A stretch of DNA of 64,000 bases from Burkholderiales bacterium RIFCSPHIGHO2_12_FULL_69_20 (GCA_001770815.1 MESD01000124.1:40352-104351), one strand, 5' to 3'. Shown: positions 33,370-43,092, numbered from the stretch's first letter. The notes: generated by a model not told the origin, from the letters alone. Made by a program: numbers and translations.

Positions 33370-36066
33370 ATGCGTGAAGGACCTGCCGCCGTGATCCGCC
33401 GCGAAGACTACGCGCCGCCGCCGTTCTGGATCCGCAGCGTCGAGCTGACGTTCGACCTCGACCCGGCCAAGACCATCGTCGCCAGCAAGCTGGCCATCGA
33501 ACGCCACGCCGACGCCGCGCCCGGCCAGCCGCTGCGCCTGAACGGCGAAGACCTGACGCTGCTGCGCTGCCTGGCCGATGGCGAGAGCGTGTCGTTCCGC
33601 CACGAGGACGGCTGCCTGGTGATCGACAACCCGCCCGACAAGGCAACGTTCACGCTCGAGATCCGCAACACCTGCGCGCCCGAGAAGAACACCCAGCTGT
33701 CGGGCCTTTACACCAGCGGCGGCGGCTTCTTCAGCCAGTGCGAGGCCGAGGGCTTCCGGCGCATCACCTACTTCCTGGACCGGCCCGACGTGATGGCGGT
33801 CTACACGGTGACGCTGCGCGCCGACAAGGCGAAGTACCCGGTGCTGCTGAGCAACGGCAACCTGGTGGCGCAGGGCGCGCTGGACAACGGCCGCCACATG
33901 GCCAAGTGGCACGACCCCTTCCCCAAGCCCAGCTACCTGTTTGCACTGGTGGGCGCCGACCTGGTGGCGCGCGAGCAGCGCATCACCGCCCGCGCCGGCA
34001 CCGAGCACCTGCTGCAGGTCTACGTGCGCCGCGGCGATCTGGACAAGACCGAGCATGCGATGAACTCGCTGATCGCCTCGGTGGCCTGGGACGAAGCCCG
34101 TTTCGGCCTGCCGCTGGATCTGGAGCGCTTCATGATCGTCGCCGTGGGCGACTTCAACATGGGCGCGATGGAGAACAAGGGCTTGAACATCTTCAACACC
34201 AAGTTCGTGCTGGCCAGCCCCGCCACCGCCACCGACGACGACTTTGCCGGCATCGAGAGCGTGGTGGCGCACGAGTACTTCCACAACTGGACCGGCAACC
34301 GCATCACCTGCCGCGACTGGTTTCAGCTGAGCCTGAAGGAAGGCCTGACCGTCTACCGCGACCAGGAGTTCTCGATGGACATGGCCGGCAGCGCGTCGGC
34401 CCGCGCGGTGCTGCGCATCGACAACGTGCGCAACCTGCGCGCGGTGCAGTTCCCCGAGGACGCCGGCCCGATGGCCCACCCGGTGCGGCCCGACAGTTAC
34501 TCGGAGATCAACAACTTCTACACCCCCACGGTCTACGAGAAGGGTGCCGAGGTGGTGCGCATGATGGCCACGCTGGTCGGGCGCGAGGGCTTCCGCCTCG
34601 GCATGGATCGGTACTTCCAGCGCCACGACGGCCAGGCCGTGACCTGCGACGATTTCGCCCAGGCCATCGCCGATGCCAACCCGGACAGCGCGCTGGCGCA
34701 GCACCTGGCCACCTTCAAGCGCTGGTACGCCCAGGCCGGCACGCCCACGCTGGCGGCCAGTGGCCACTACAACGCCGAGGCCCGCCGCTACACGCTGACG
34801 CTGTCGCAGCAGGCGCAGCCCTCGGCCGGCCAGCCGCACAAGCTGCCGGTGGCGATGCCGGTGCTGATGGGCCTGGTGGCCGCCGATGACGGCCGCGCGC
34901 TGCCGCTCAAGCTCGAAGGCGAGGCCCAGGCGCCCGGCACCGAGCGCGTGCTGGTGCTGACCGACGCCGAGCAGACCTTCACCTTCGTCAACGTCGAGAC
35001 ACCGCCGGTGCCCTCGCTGCTGCGTGGCCTGTCGGCGCCGGTGCACCTGGACGACGGCCTGGACGACGCAGCGCTGCTGGTGCTGCTGCAGCACGATGCC
35101 GACGCCTTCAACCGCTGGGAAGCCGGCCAGCGCCTGTCGCTGAACCGGCTGCTGGCCGCCCTGCCCGGGGATGCCGACCTGCCGCCACTGGACACCGCCT
35201 ACATCGAGGCGATGCGCCGCGTGCTGCGTGATCCGGCGCTGGACCCCGGCTTCAAGGACGTGGTGCTGGCCCTGCCCAGCGAGGCCTACGTGGCCGAGCG
35301 GGTGGGCAGCAACGTCAACCCGCCACGCATCCACCGCCTGCGTGTGCAGATGCGCCGCCAACTGGCCGCCGCGCTGCGCGACGACTGGGTCTGGGCCTTC
35401 GAGACGAACCAGGTGCGCGAGGGCTACCGCCCCGACACGGCGCAAGCCGGTCGGCGCGCGCTGGCCAACCACGCACTGCGCCTGCTGGTGCTCGACGCCG
35501 TGGCGCGCGGCGACGAGGTGTGGCCCGGCCGTGCCTACCAGCGCTTCAAGGATGCGGCCCAGATGACCGACCGCTTCGGCGCGCTGGTGGCCCTGGTCGA
35601 CAGCCACGCGCCGCTGGCCACCCCGGCGCTGCAGCGCTTTCACGCGCTGTTTGCCGGTGACGACCTGGTCATCGACAAGTGGTTCAACCTGCAGGCCAAC
35701 GCCAGCGAGCCGCTGGACGGCAGCCCCGGCGTGCTGCCGCGGGTCAAGGCGCTGATGCAGCACCCCGATTTCTCGCTGAAGAACCCCAACCGCGCCCGCG
35801 CACTGTTGAGCGGCTACTGCCGCGAGAACCCGGCCGCCTTCCACCGCACCGATGCCGCCGGCTACGTGTTCTGGGCCGACCGCGTGCTCGAGCTGGATGC
35901 CTTCAACCCGCAGCTGGCCTCGCGCCTGGCGCGCACCATGGACCGCTGGAGCGCGCTGGCCGAACCCTGGCGCGGCGCCGCGCGCCAGGCCGTGGCCCGT
36001 GTGGCCGCCAGCAGCAAGCTCAGCGACGACGTGCGCGAGATCGTCACCAAGTCGCTCGAATCCTGA
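33370..36066 (+). CDS. pepN: Aminopeptidase N (M1 family)
   Basis: The ATG at 33370 follows AAGAGG by 7 bases and yields 898 residues; a TTG 15 bases upstream is unlikely. GAMEN lies at 265-269, the zinc site HEYFHNWTGNR at 301-311, and the third ligand Glu in LKEGLT near 324. The length is slightly above E. coli PepN (870). It removes N-terminal residues from peptides in the cytoplasm. It is 19 bases before fbp on the same strand. Confidence 0.97.
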   Translation: MREGPAAVIRREDYAPPPFWIRSVELTFDLDPAKTIVASKLAIERHADAAPGQPLRLNGEDLTLLRCLADGESVSFRHEDGCLVIDNPPDKATFTLEIRNTCAPEKNTQLSGLYTSGGGFFSQCEAEGFRRITYFLDRPDVMAVYTVTLRADKAKYPVLLSNGNLVAQGALDNGRHMAKWHDPFPKPSYLFALVGADLVAREQRITARAGTEHLLQVYVRRGDLDKTEHAMNSLIASVAWDEARFGLPLDLERFMIVAVGDFNMGAMENKGLNIFNTKFVLASPATATDDDFAGIESVVAHEYFHNWTGNRITCRDWFQLSLKEGLTVYRDQEFSMDMAGSASARAVLRIDNVRNLRAVQFPEDAGPMAHPVRPDSYSEINNFYTPTVYEKGAEVVRMMATLVGREGFRLGMDRYFQRHDGQAVTCDDFAQAIADANPDSALAQHLATFKRWYAQAGTPTLAASGHYNAEARRYTLTLSQQAQPSAGQPHKLPVAMPVLMGLVAADDGRALPLKLEGEAQAPGTERVLVLTDAEQTFTFVNVETPPVPSLLRGLSAPVHLDDGLDDAALLVLLQHDADAFNRWEAGQRLSLNRLLAALPGDADLPPLDTAYIEAMRRVLRDPALDPGFKDVVLALPSEAYVAERVGSNVNPPRIHRLRVQMRRQLAAALRDDWVWAFETNQVREGYRPDTAQAGRRALANHALRLLVLDAVARGDEVWPGRAYQRFKDAAQMTDRFGALVALVDSHAPLATPALQRFHALFAGDDLVIDKWFNLQANASEPLDGSPGVLPRVKALMQHPDFSLKNPNRARALLSGYCRENPAAFHRTDAAGYVFWADRVLELDAFNPQLASRLARTMDRWSALAEPWRGAARQAVARVAASSKLSDDVREIVTKSLES

Positions 36067-36085
36067 ACCCCTGACCTGATCAGCC

Positions 36086-37105
36086 ATGAAACGCATCAGC
36101 CTCACCCAGTACCTCGTCGAACAGCAACGTGACCGCGGCCAGATCCCGCCGCCGCTGCGGCTGCTGATCGAGACCGTGGCCCGCGCCTGCAAGCGCATCG
36201 CGATCTCGGTCAACAAGGGCGAGCTGGGCGATGTGCTGGGCTCGGCCGACACCGAGAACGTGCAGGGCGAGGTGCAGAAGAAGCTGGACGTGATCGCCAA
36301 CGAGGTGCTGATCGAAGCCAATGTGTGGGGCGGCCATCTGGCGGCGATGGCCAGCGAGGAGATGGACTCGATCCACGTGGTGCCCGACCGCTATCCGCAG
36401 GGCGAGTACCTGCTGCTGTTCGACCCGCTGGACGGCAGCAGCAACATCGACGTCAACGTGTCGATCGGCACCATCTTCTCGGTGCTGCGCAAGGTGACCA
36501 ACCAGCGTGGCGTCAGCGAAGAGGATTTCCTGCAGCCTGGCAAGCAGCAGGCCGCCGCCGGCTACTGCGTGTACGGCCCGCAGACCACGCTGGTGCTGAC
36601 CGTGGGCGACGGCGTGGTGATGTTCACGCTCGACCGCGAGACCGGCTCCTGGGTGCTGACCGAGCGCCAGATGCAGATCCCGGCCGACACCAAAGAGTTC
36701 GCCATCAACATGTCGAACCAGCGGCACTGGGCGCCACCGGTGCGGCGCTACATCGACGAATGCCTGGCCGGCAAGACCGGCCCGCGCGAGAAAGACTTCA
36801 ACATGCGCTGGGTGGCCAGCATGGTGGCCGACGTGCACCGCATCCTGAGCCGCGGCGGTGTCTTCCTCTACCCCTGGGACCAGCGTGAGCCCGAGAAGCC
36901 CGGCAAGCTGCGGCTGATGTACGAGGCCAATCCGATGGCCTTCATCGTCGAGCAGGCGGGCGGTGTGGCCACCAACGGCCGGCAGCGCATCCTCGACCTG
37001 CTGCCCACCAAGCTGCACGAGCGTGTGAGCGTGGTGCTGGGCTCGAAGAACGAGGTGCAGCGGGTCACCAGCTACCACCTGGACGAGACACCGCCCGCGG
37101 CTTGA
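36086..37105 (+). CDS. fbp: Class I fructose-1,6-bisphosphatase
   Basis: In this 339-residue protein the metal and phosphate site [12 protein letters not shown] lies at 113-124, and [17 protein letters not shown] near the C-terminus is the second class I signature. It hydrolyses fructose 1,6-bisphosphate in gluconeogenesis or the Calvin cycle. It follows pepN closely. No other Calvin genes are present, so a housekeeping gluconeogenic role is the simplest reading. Confidence 0.97.
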   Translation: MKRISLTQYLVEQQRDRGQIPPPLRLLIETVARACKRIAISVNKGELGDVLGSADTENVQGEVQKKLDVIANEVLIEANVWGGHLAAMASEEMDSIHVVPDRYPQGEYLLLFDPLDGSSNIDVNVSIGTIFSVLRKVTNQRGVSEEDFLQPGKQQAAAGYCVYGPQTTLVLTVGDGVVMFTLDRETGSWVLTERQMQIPADTKEFAINMSNQRHWAPPVRRYIDECLAGKTGPREKDFNMRWVASMVADVHRILSRGGVFLYPWDQREPEKPGKLRLMYEANPMAFIVEQAGGVATNGRQRILDLLPTKLHERVSVVLGSKNEVQRVTSYHLDETPPAA

Positions 37106-37167
37106 TCAGTGCGCCAAGACCGGCCGCCGCGACGGGTGTCGTTGCAGCCGGCCTCGGCGCAAGCCGG

Positions 37168-37482
37168 TCACGGACGCACGGCGATCTCGTTCTTCACCAT
37201 CTTCACGCCCTTGGTCTGGCGGGCGATGGATTCGGCGTTGTTGCGCTCTTGCGTGCTCTTGGCAAAGCCCGACAGCATCACCGTGCCGTTCAGCGTCTCC
37301 ACGCTGATGGCGGCCGCATCGACGATCTTGTTCTCGATGAAGTGCGCCTTGATGGCGGTGGTGATCGCGGTGTCGTCGACATAGGCGCCGACCGACTGCT
37401 GGTCGCGCGTGACGGCGCAACCGGTGACGGACAACAGGGCAACGGCGGTGATGGTGGCGGCCAGGGCGTGACGGATGTTCAT
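37168..37482 (-). CDS. BON-domain lipoprotein
   Basis: The ATG at 37482 gives 104 residues with a lipoprotein signal (ALLSVTGC, Cys near 24). One BON domain follows, including DDTAITTAIKAHFIENKIVDA and VKMVKNEIAV. BON proteins (OsmY-like) associate with membranes under stress. It is third in a minus-strand series of DUF4398 lipoprotein, OmpA-like lipoprotein and BON genes. Confidence 0.9.
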   Translation of the reverse strand: MNIRHALAATITAVALLSVTGCAVTRDQQSVGAYVDDTAITTAIKAHFIENKIVDAAAISVETLNGTVMLSGFAKSTQERNNAESIARQTKGVKMVKNEIAVRP

Positions 37483-37561
37483 GGTGAAGCTCCAGTGGAA
37501 TGAGGGTTGGGTTTTACGGTACCCGACAGCGGACTTCAGCCCGCTGTCAGGCGGCTTGGGC

Positions 37562-38515
37562 TCAGCGGCGCTGCTGGACCGGCTGATCGTTCTCGGCGAT
37601 GTAGACCTCCACCCGGCGGTTGAGCGCGCGGTTGGTGTCGGTGGTGTTGTCGGCGATCGGGTAGTCCTCGCCATAGCCGATCGGCGTGGTCCGGCTGTTG
37701 GCCAGGCCCATGGCCATCAGCGCAGAGTCGACCGCATCGGCGCGGCGGCGCGACAGCAGGTTGTTGACCGTGGCCGACCCGACGCTGTCGGTGTGGCCCT
37801 CGATCAGGATCTGGCGCGACGGGTGCTGCGCCAGAAAGTCGGCCAGCTTGCGCAGCGAGACCTGGGCGCCAGGCTTGACCTCGGCGCGGTTGAACTCGAA
37901 CAGCACATCGCCCAGCGTGACCAGCATGCCGCGATCGGTCTGCTTGGCCTGCAGATCGGCCAGTTGCTGCTTCAATGCATCGGCCTGCTGCTGCGCATCA
38001 CTGGCGCTGGCCTGGGCGGCACTGGCCAGGCCCTGGGCGGTGGCCACCTTGGCCTCGGCGCCGGTGGCGCGCTTCTCAGCATCCACCGCCTGCTGGCGCG
38101 CAGCGCTGCTCTGGGCCTGGGCCGATTTGGTATCGGCCTGGGCCAGCTGCGCCTTGCGGGCCAGCACGTCGGCCCGGGTGCGTTCACGGTCGACTTCGGC
38201 GCCGGCGATGGCCGCGTCGTTGCCCTTGGCCTGCGCAATCGCGATCGCGGTCTTGGCCTGCTGGCTGGCGATGTGAGCCGCGCTCTTGATGTCGGCCAGT
38301 GGTTCACCCTGCAACTGCAACTGGTTGGCGCGGTTCAGCGACTCGGTGGCCTTCTTCAGCTCCAACGGTGCATGGGTCAGCACGGCGGCGTCCAGCTCGG
38401 CGCTGCGCAGCGTGCTGCGGGCTTCGATCAGGGCCACCGGCGGAGGCGCGGTGGTGGCGCAGGCGCCCAGCAGCAGGCTGGTGAACAGGGCGCTGACGGT
38501 GAGGGTACGGTTCAT
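37562..38515 (-). CDS. OmpA-family lipoprotein with coiled coil
   Basis: The ATG at 38515 gives 317 residues: lipobox LLLGACATT, an Ala/Gln-rich coiled coil (about 30-200) and a C-terminal OmpA domain with LFEFNRAEVKPGA, ILIEGHTDSVGS and NLLSRRRADAV, ending NRRVEVYI. It probably links the outer membrane to peptidoglycan. The N-terminal part (SARSTLRSAE type) resembles DUF4398, the family of the gene directly upstream, so the pair may interact. Confidence 0.93.
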   Translation of the reverse strand: MNRTLTVSALFTSLLLGACATTAPPPVALIEARSTLRSAELDAAVLTHAPLELKKATESLNRANQLQLQGEPLADIKSAAHIASQQAKTAIAIAQAKGNDAAIAGAEVDRERTRADVLARKAQLAQADTKSAQAQSSAARQQAVDAEKRATGAEAKVATAQGLASAAQASASDAQQQADALKQQLADLQAKQTDRGMLVTLGDVLFEFNRAEVKPGAQVSLRKLADFLAQHPSRQILIEGHTDSVGSATVNNLLSRRRADAVDSALMAMGLANSRTTPIGYGEDYPIADNTTDTNRALNRRVEVYIAENDQPVQQRR

Positions 38516-38606
38516 GGTGTGGTTCTCGCAAATTCGGGGTGCCGCAGGGCGGCGGACGGCCGGGGGCCGCTGAAGGACGTGGGAGGTGGCGCCGCTCATC
38601 GGCAGC

Positions 38607-38993
38607 TCACGGGCGGCTCATCTCCTGGCGCAGCATGCGGATGCCTTCGCGCACTTCGGCCAGCGCCCGGGTGGAGCGCTCCGAGCGCGACTTGGCTTCG
38701 GCCAACGTGGCGTCGGCTTCGGCTTCCACCGCCAACTGGCGTGCCAGCGCGTAGTCCTCCTTGGCGAAGGCGGCGTTGGCGCGGCTGATCTTGTCGCGTG
38801 CGGCGGCCATCTCGATCGGCGCTTCGGCAGCGGCCGGACCGGTGGCGCGCTCAACCGCCGCACGGCCGACGGCCATCTCGGCGGTGGGCGGCGGCGTGCT
38901 GGCGCAGGCCGACAACAGCACCAGGGCGGCCACGGCCAACGGGGTGGTCAGCAACAGGGCGCGCTGCGGCAGCGTGCGGGGGGCATGGGTCAT
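38607..38993 (-). CDS. DUF4398-type lipoprotein
   Basis: The protein has 128 residues with signal peptide and lipobox (LVLLSACAST, Cys near 30). The mature part is helical with AARDKISRANAAFAKEDYALARQLAVEAE, shown here by its key residues only: Ala-rich heptads with Ala-Arg/Lys pairs, the DUF4398 pattern. It is first in the lipoprotein series and 91 bases before the OmpA-like gene. Confidence 0.85.
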   Translation of the reverse strand: MTHAPRTLPQRALLLTTPLAVAALVLLSACASTPPPTAEMAVGRAAVERATGPAAAEAPIEMAAARDKISRANAAFAKEDYALARQLAVEAEADATLAEAKSRSERSTRALAEVREGIRMLRQEMSRP

Positions 38994-39120
38994 GGGGAAG
39001 CTCCGTTTCGGTGGTACTTCGCGCTGGGCGCCGGGCTTGCTTCGCCCGCGTCACGCTGAAGTTATGCCATCAATGTAGGTCGTCGTCGACGGCGGCACCA
39101 TCAGACGGCAACGGCAGCCG

Positions 39121-39140
39121 CTGTGGGACCTGACCTACAG
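39121..39140. promoter_or_regulatory. Inverted repeat CTGTGGG-N6-CCTACAG
   Basis: The arms CTGTGGG and CCTACAG are complementary at six of seven positions around a 6-base centre, with TGTAGGTC a further half-site at 39074-39081. It lies 128 bases upstream of the DUF4398 lipoprotein start and just after the histidine kinase stop. The same architecture occurs at 41143-41162. Confidence 0.55.
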
Positions 39141-39152
39141 CCCGGCGACCGC

Positions 39153-40523
39153 TCAGGCGCGGGCGCCGGCCACGGGCAGCGCGCCCGATTCGGGCAGGCT
39201 CACCCGCACGCAGGTGCCGCGGCCGGGGGCCGACACCACGCTCAGGGTGCCGCCCTCGGCCTCCACCCGGTAGCGCATGCCCACCAGGCCGTAGGCCGAT
39301 GCCGGCGCCACCGCGGTGTCGAACCCGATGCCGTCGTCGCGCACCGAGACTTCGACCACGCCATCCTGCGCGCCGAGGCCTATCCACACCTGCTGCGCCA
39401 AGGCGTACTTGCTGAGGTTGGTGATGGCCTCCTGCACCAATCGGTAGACCATCAGCTCGGCCGGCGCGGCCAGCCGCACGGGCGCCATCGCGCAATGCAC
39501 CGGCACGCCCGAGCGCTGGGCATATTCACGCGCCAGGATCTCCAGCGTGGCCACCAGCCCCAGGTTGCCCAGGGTCGAGGGCCGCAGGTCTTCGATGATG
39601 CTGCGGCCCAGCGCAATGCTCTGGTTCAGCGTCTGCACCAGATGGTCCAGCCGCTCCAGCGCTTCGGGCGTGCTGGCGCTGAGCCGCGAGCGGATGCGTG
39701 CCGCATCCAGCTTGGCCGAGGTGAGCAGCGCCCCCAGCTCGTCGTGCAGGTTGCGCGCCAGGCGGTGGCGCTCGTCCTCGCGGGCGGTCTGCAGGTGGTG
39801 GGTCAGCTCGGTCAGCTGCGCCGTGCGGCGCCGCACCTCGATGTCGAGACCGTCGCGCTCGGCCTGCACCGTGTGCTTGAGCATCAGCTGCTGCTGCTTG
39901 AGTGCCGCGGTCTGGCGCAGGTACAGGTACAGCGCCAGCAGGCTCACCGCGCTGAGGGCGGCCACACCGATGCGGCCCACCTGCAGCGATTGGTACAGGT
40001 CACCGCGCCCGGCGCCCACGCGGGTGTCCTCGTGTGCCAGCAGTTCACCGGCCAGCCGGTTGATCGCCTTCATCTGCTCGCGGCCCAGGTCGCCCGGCAC
40101 GATGTCGCCGGCCACCGCGCTGCCCAGTGCGCCGCGGTGCTGGATGGCCTCTGCCAGCTGCACCAGCTTGACCGCCGTCAGCGTGTGCAGCTGGCCCAGC
40201 GCCGGGGGCGGCGCGGTGTCGTCCGCGTAGTACCGGTCCAGGAAGCCGAAGGCCTCGGCGATGTCCTGCAGCGCCGTGTCATAGGGCCGCAGGTGCTCGG
40301 CGCGGCCGGTCAGCAGGTAGCCACGCTGGCCGGTCTCGGCGTCGAGGATGCTTTGCTGCAGGTTCTGCACGCGGCTGCTGGCGGTGGCCATCACGCCCAG
40401 CTGGTTGAGCATGCCCGCCGAGCGCCAGTAGGCACTTTCGCTGATGAACAGCATGGCCAGCGCGGCCAGGCAGGCCAGCGGCAGCACCCAGGTTCGGCGC
40501 TTGAAAATCGCAACGGCTTCCAT
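39153..40523 (-). CDS. CHASE3 sensor histidine kinase, HisKA_3 (NarX/DegS) type
   Basis: In this 456-residue protein two membrane helices (about 12-30 and 182-200) flank a CHASE3 domain with DAETGQRGYLLTG. A coiled coil leads to the dimerisation box AREDERHRLARNLHDELGALL, whose His is phosphorylated. The ATPase domain has EAITNLSKYA (N box) and DDGIGFD (G box). Kinases of this class usually act on NarL/LuxR regulators; here the linked regulator (41046-40621) is a receiver alone, 97 bases upstream on the same strand. Confidence 0.93.
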   Translation of the reverse strand: MEAVAIFKRRTWVLPLACLAALAMLFISESAYWRSAGMLNQLGVMATASSRVQNLQQSILDAETGQRGYLLTGRAEHLRPYDTALQDIAEAFGFLDRYYADDTAPPPALGQLHTLTAVKLVQLAEAIQHRGALGSAVAGDIVPGDLGREQMKAINRLAGELLAHEDTRVGAGRGDLYQSLQVGRIGVAALSAVSLLALYLYLRQTAALKQQQLMLKHTVQAERDGLDIEVRRRTAQLTELTHHLQTAREDERHRLARNLHDELGALLTSAKLDAARIRSRLSASTPEALERLDHLVQTLNQSIALGRSIIEDLRPSTLGNLGLVATLEILAREYAQRSGVPVHCAMAPVRLAAPAELMVYRLVQEAITNLSKYALAQQVWIGLGAQDGVVEVSVRDDGIGFDTAVAPASAYGLVGMRYRVEAEGGTLSVVSAPGRGTCVRVSLPESGALPVAGARA

Positions 40524-40620
40524 GCATCACCCCCCGCCAGCCACCCTGGGATGCGGCACCCGGCAGCGAGTGGCGCGCCGGGGCCGGTCGGCCGTCAAGG
40601 GCCCACCTCGTGATCGAGGG

Positions 40621-41046
40621 TCAAGCGCTGTGCCGCGGGGTGGCCTCCGGCGGCCGGCCGGCCCGGGCCAGCTGGCCGCAGTACTGGATCAGCGCGTCGA
40701 TCTCGGTGGATTTGTCGAACACCTGCTCGGCGCCCAGCGCCAGGCACTTGCTGCGCATGTCCGGCGTGGCGAAGTTGCTCAGCACCACCAGGCGATAGCG
40801 CTGCGGCAGCACGTGTGCCGCCCGCAGCACGCCCAGACCCGAACCGCTCTTGAGGAAGATGTCGACGATGACCAGATCGACCGGGTGCGCCGCATCGCCC
40901 AGCCAGCGCACGGCACTGGCCTCGTCTTCGGCGGAACCGACGACGCGCACGGGCACCAACTCTTCCAGGGTGGCAATCAGGTTCTCGCGGATGACCGGAC
41001 TGTCTTCGACGATGTAAGTGTTGAGCAGGGCGTGGGCAGGCGGCAT
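40621..41046 (-). CDS. Stand-alone response regulator receiver
   Basis: The 141 residues are one receiver domain: YIVEDSPVIRENL, the phospho-Asp in LVIVDIFLKSGSG, the Ser/Thr position in LVVLSNFATP and Lys in VFDKSTE. After about residue 125 only a short Pro/Arg tail remains, with no helix-turn-helix. The partner is probably the downstream HisKA_3 kinase, but output must come through another protein. Confidence 0.92.
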   Translation of the reverse strand: MPPAHALLNTYIVEDSPVIRENLIATLEELVPVRVVGSAEDEASAVRWLGDAAHPVDLVIVDIFLKSGSGLGVLRAAHVLPQRYRLVVLSNFATPDMRSKCLALGAEQVFDKSTEIDALIQYCGQLARAGRPPEATPRHSA

Positions 41047-41142
41047 GACAGCTTGAAAATCCGCAGAGGCGGGGGCGCGAGAAGGTCAGTGCGAGTGTGC
41101 ACCCTGCCGCCGCCGGTGTGATGCGGCAGATGGCGCATCTGC

Positions 41143-41162
41143 TTGTAGGACAGTGCCTACGC
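41143..41162. promoter_or_regulatory. Inverted repeat TTGTAGG-N6-CCTACGC
   Basis: GTAGG and CCTAC arms stand around a 6-base centre, 98 bases upstream of the receiver-gene start. It matches the layout of the site at 39121-39140, so one regulator may bind both. Confidence 0.55.
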
Positions 41163-41201
41163 CGAGCGGTGCCGGCCAGGTGCCACCAGAGGCCTCGGGC
41201 C

Positions 41202-42437
41202 TCAGGTGCCCAGCATCTCCCCCAGCGGCTTGAGGTCGTCGACGCGGTCGCTGACGGCCTTGACCATCATCAGGATGGGCACGCCCAGCACCAGCCCCCA
41301 GATGCCCCACAGCCAGCCGAAGGCGAGCACGCCGATGAACACGCTGACCGCATTCAGGCGGCTGGCGCGGCTGGTCAGCCACGGCGCCAGCAGGTTGCCC
41401 GCCACGGTGTGGATGGCCAGCGACGCGCCCGCCACCAGCAGGGCCATGTCGACGCTGCCGAACTGCACGAAGGCGGCCAGCGCCGAGGCCCCGCTGAGCG
41501 CCACCGAGCCGAGGTAGGGGATGAAGTTCAGTGCAAACGCCAGCACGCCCCAGACCGCCGCATGCTCGACGCCGATCGCCAGAAAACCCAGCCAGGTGGC
41601 CACCCCCACCAGCACGCTGATCAGCACCTGCACCAGCAGGTAGCGCTGGATCTGTTCGGTGATCTCGTCGAGCGCCTGCACGGTGAGCTTGCGCCGTGCA
41701 AAGGTGGGCCCGGCCAGCCGCACCAGCTTGCGCCGAAAGCTGTCGCCCGAGCTGAGCAGGAAGAAGGTGATGAACAGCACCGCCACCGCCTGGCCGATCG
41801 AGGCCGCCATGCCGGGCGCGCTGGTCCACAGATAGTCCTGCACGCTGAAGCGCGTGGGCTCGATCTGCACCCGCGTCACGCCACGCGCGCTGGCGGACGG
41901 GCCCGCACTGCCTTCCATCGCCGCCTGCTCCAGTTGCGTGGCCGCCGCCTGCACCTTGTCGATGGCTGTGTCGGGCCGACGCTGCAGGGTGCGCACCGAC
42001 TGCCGCACCTTCTGTGCGGCGCCGGGCAGCGCTTCGACGAACGCGGTCGCCTCGTCACTCAGGCGATAAGCCGTCCAGCCCGTGGCGCCGACCAGGGCGC
42101 CCAGCAACAGCGCGGCGGCCACGGCGCGCGGCAGCCGCAGCGCTTGCAGCCGGTCGACGGCCGGTGCCAGCGCATAACTGAAGGTCAGCGCCAGCATCAC
42201 CGGGATGAGCACCGCGCTGGCCCAGTGCAGCATGACGATCGCCCCGAACATGGCCAGCAGGGCCATCGACAGGCTGCGGTTGTCGATCGGCATGCGCAGC
42301 ACCGTCTGCACGGGCTCGGCGACCGGCGCGTCATCGGCGGGTGCGTCATCGGCGGGTGCGTCGTCGCCCGAGATCGGATGGCCCGCCCGTGCGGACGGCA
42401 GGGCTGTGTTGGCAGCGGGGGGCTGGGCATCGGTCAT
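41202..42437 (-). CDS. AI-2E family (PerM/YdiK-like) transporter
   Basis: The 411 residues include about eight membrane helices: an N-terminal pair (MALLAMFGAIVMLHWASAVLIPV), a periplasmic region (about 120-210), and the conserved WGVLAFALNFIPYLGSV motif (about 298-314), then FGWLWGIWGLVLGVPI. Members export autoinducer-2 or act as sodium/proton antiporters, so the substrate is not fixed by the family. The acidic N-terminus repeats ADDAPADDAP-type units (a 15-bp direct repeat near 42340-42365). Confidence 0.9.
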   Translation of the reverse strand: MTDAQPPAANTALPSARAGHPISGDDAPADDAPADDAPVAEPVQTVLRMPIDNRSLSMALLAMFGAIVMLHWASAVLIPVMLALTFSYALAPAVDRLQALRLPRAVAAALLLGALVGATGWTAYRLSDEATAFVEALPGAAQKVRQSVRTLQRRPDTAIDKVQAAATQLEQAAMEGSAGPSASARGVTRVQIEPTRFSVQDYLWTSAPGMAASIGQAVAVLFITFFLLSSGDSFRRKLVRLAGPTFARRKLTVQALDEITEQIQRYLLVQVLISVLVGVATWLGFLAIGVEHAAVWGVLAFALNFIPYLGSVALSGASALAAFVQFGSVDMALLVAGASLAIHTVAGNLLAPWLTSRASRLNAVSVFIGVLAFGWLWGIWGLVLGVPILMMVKAVSDRVDDLKPLGEMLGT

Positions 42438-42614
42438 GAAACAGGGTACCGCGTGGCGCGGCGCTGGCCGGCCGCTCGGCCTGCTGTCCTACCTGGGCGC
42501 CGCCTCACCGCCGATGGCGCTGCACGGCACCAGCGCCCACAGTGGGCACTTGAGAGCGCCGCCCGATGCAACCGTGCCGGGCGGACCGATTCACCCATTC
42601 AGCGAGCCGCCACC

Positions 42615-43037
42615 ATGAAGATCCTTGCCATCCTGACCCTGGCCGCCGCTGCCATGCTGCCGGCCCAGGCCGCCACCAACATCGGCGTGACCATCGGCAT
42701 CCACGCACCCGGCCAGTACGGTCGCATCGACATCAACAACTACCGACATCCGATGCCGGCGATGTACCCGCCCGTCATCCATGCCCCGACGCCGGTGGCG
42801 CAGTACCAACGCCCGATCTACCTCTACGTGCCCCAGGCGCACCAGGCCAACTGGGGCCGCTACTGCGGTGGCTACAGCGCCTGCGGCCAGCCGGTGTACT
42901 TCGTGCCGGAGACCTATGTCCGCGACGAGTACCGCCGCGAGCACGACAACCGCAACACCCGCAAGGCCAAGAAGCAGCGTGACCGTGACCAGCCCGGCCA
43001 AGGCCGCGGCCGCGGAAACGGCAAGCGCGGCGATTGA
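42615..43037 (+). CDS. Small exported protein with basic C-terminus
   Basis: The protein has 140 residues and a clear signal peptide (MKILAILTLAAAAMLPAQA). The mature part has TNIGVTIGIHAPGQYGRIDI, Pro/Tyr-rich repeats of YxxP type, a pair of cysteines (RYCGGYSACGQPVYF) and a strongly basic tail (RKAKKQRDRDQPGQGRGRG). I recognise the type from uncharacterised Burkholderiales periplasmic proteins but know no function. It stands 55 bases before the glycine-zipper lipoprotein gene. Confidence 0.8.
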   Translation: MKILAILTLAAAAMLPAQAATNIGVTIGIHAPGQYGRIDINNYRHPMPAMYPPVIHAPTPVAQYQRPIYLYVPQAHQANWGRYCGGYSACGQPVYFVPETYVRDEYRREHDNRNTRKAKKQRDRDQPGQGRGRGNGKRGD

Positions 43038-43092
43038 GCAGCGCACCGCGGCGCAACCACACACCACCCCCTCACTCCCTCAAGGCAACCCC

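Noticed and set aside
41097..43037. 646-codon plus-strand frame over the AI-2E transporter
   Set aside because: Most of it is the His/Gln-rich shadow of the transporter gene. Only the last 140 codons, from the ATG at 42615 with a signal peptide, form a real gene.
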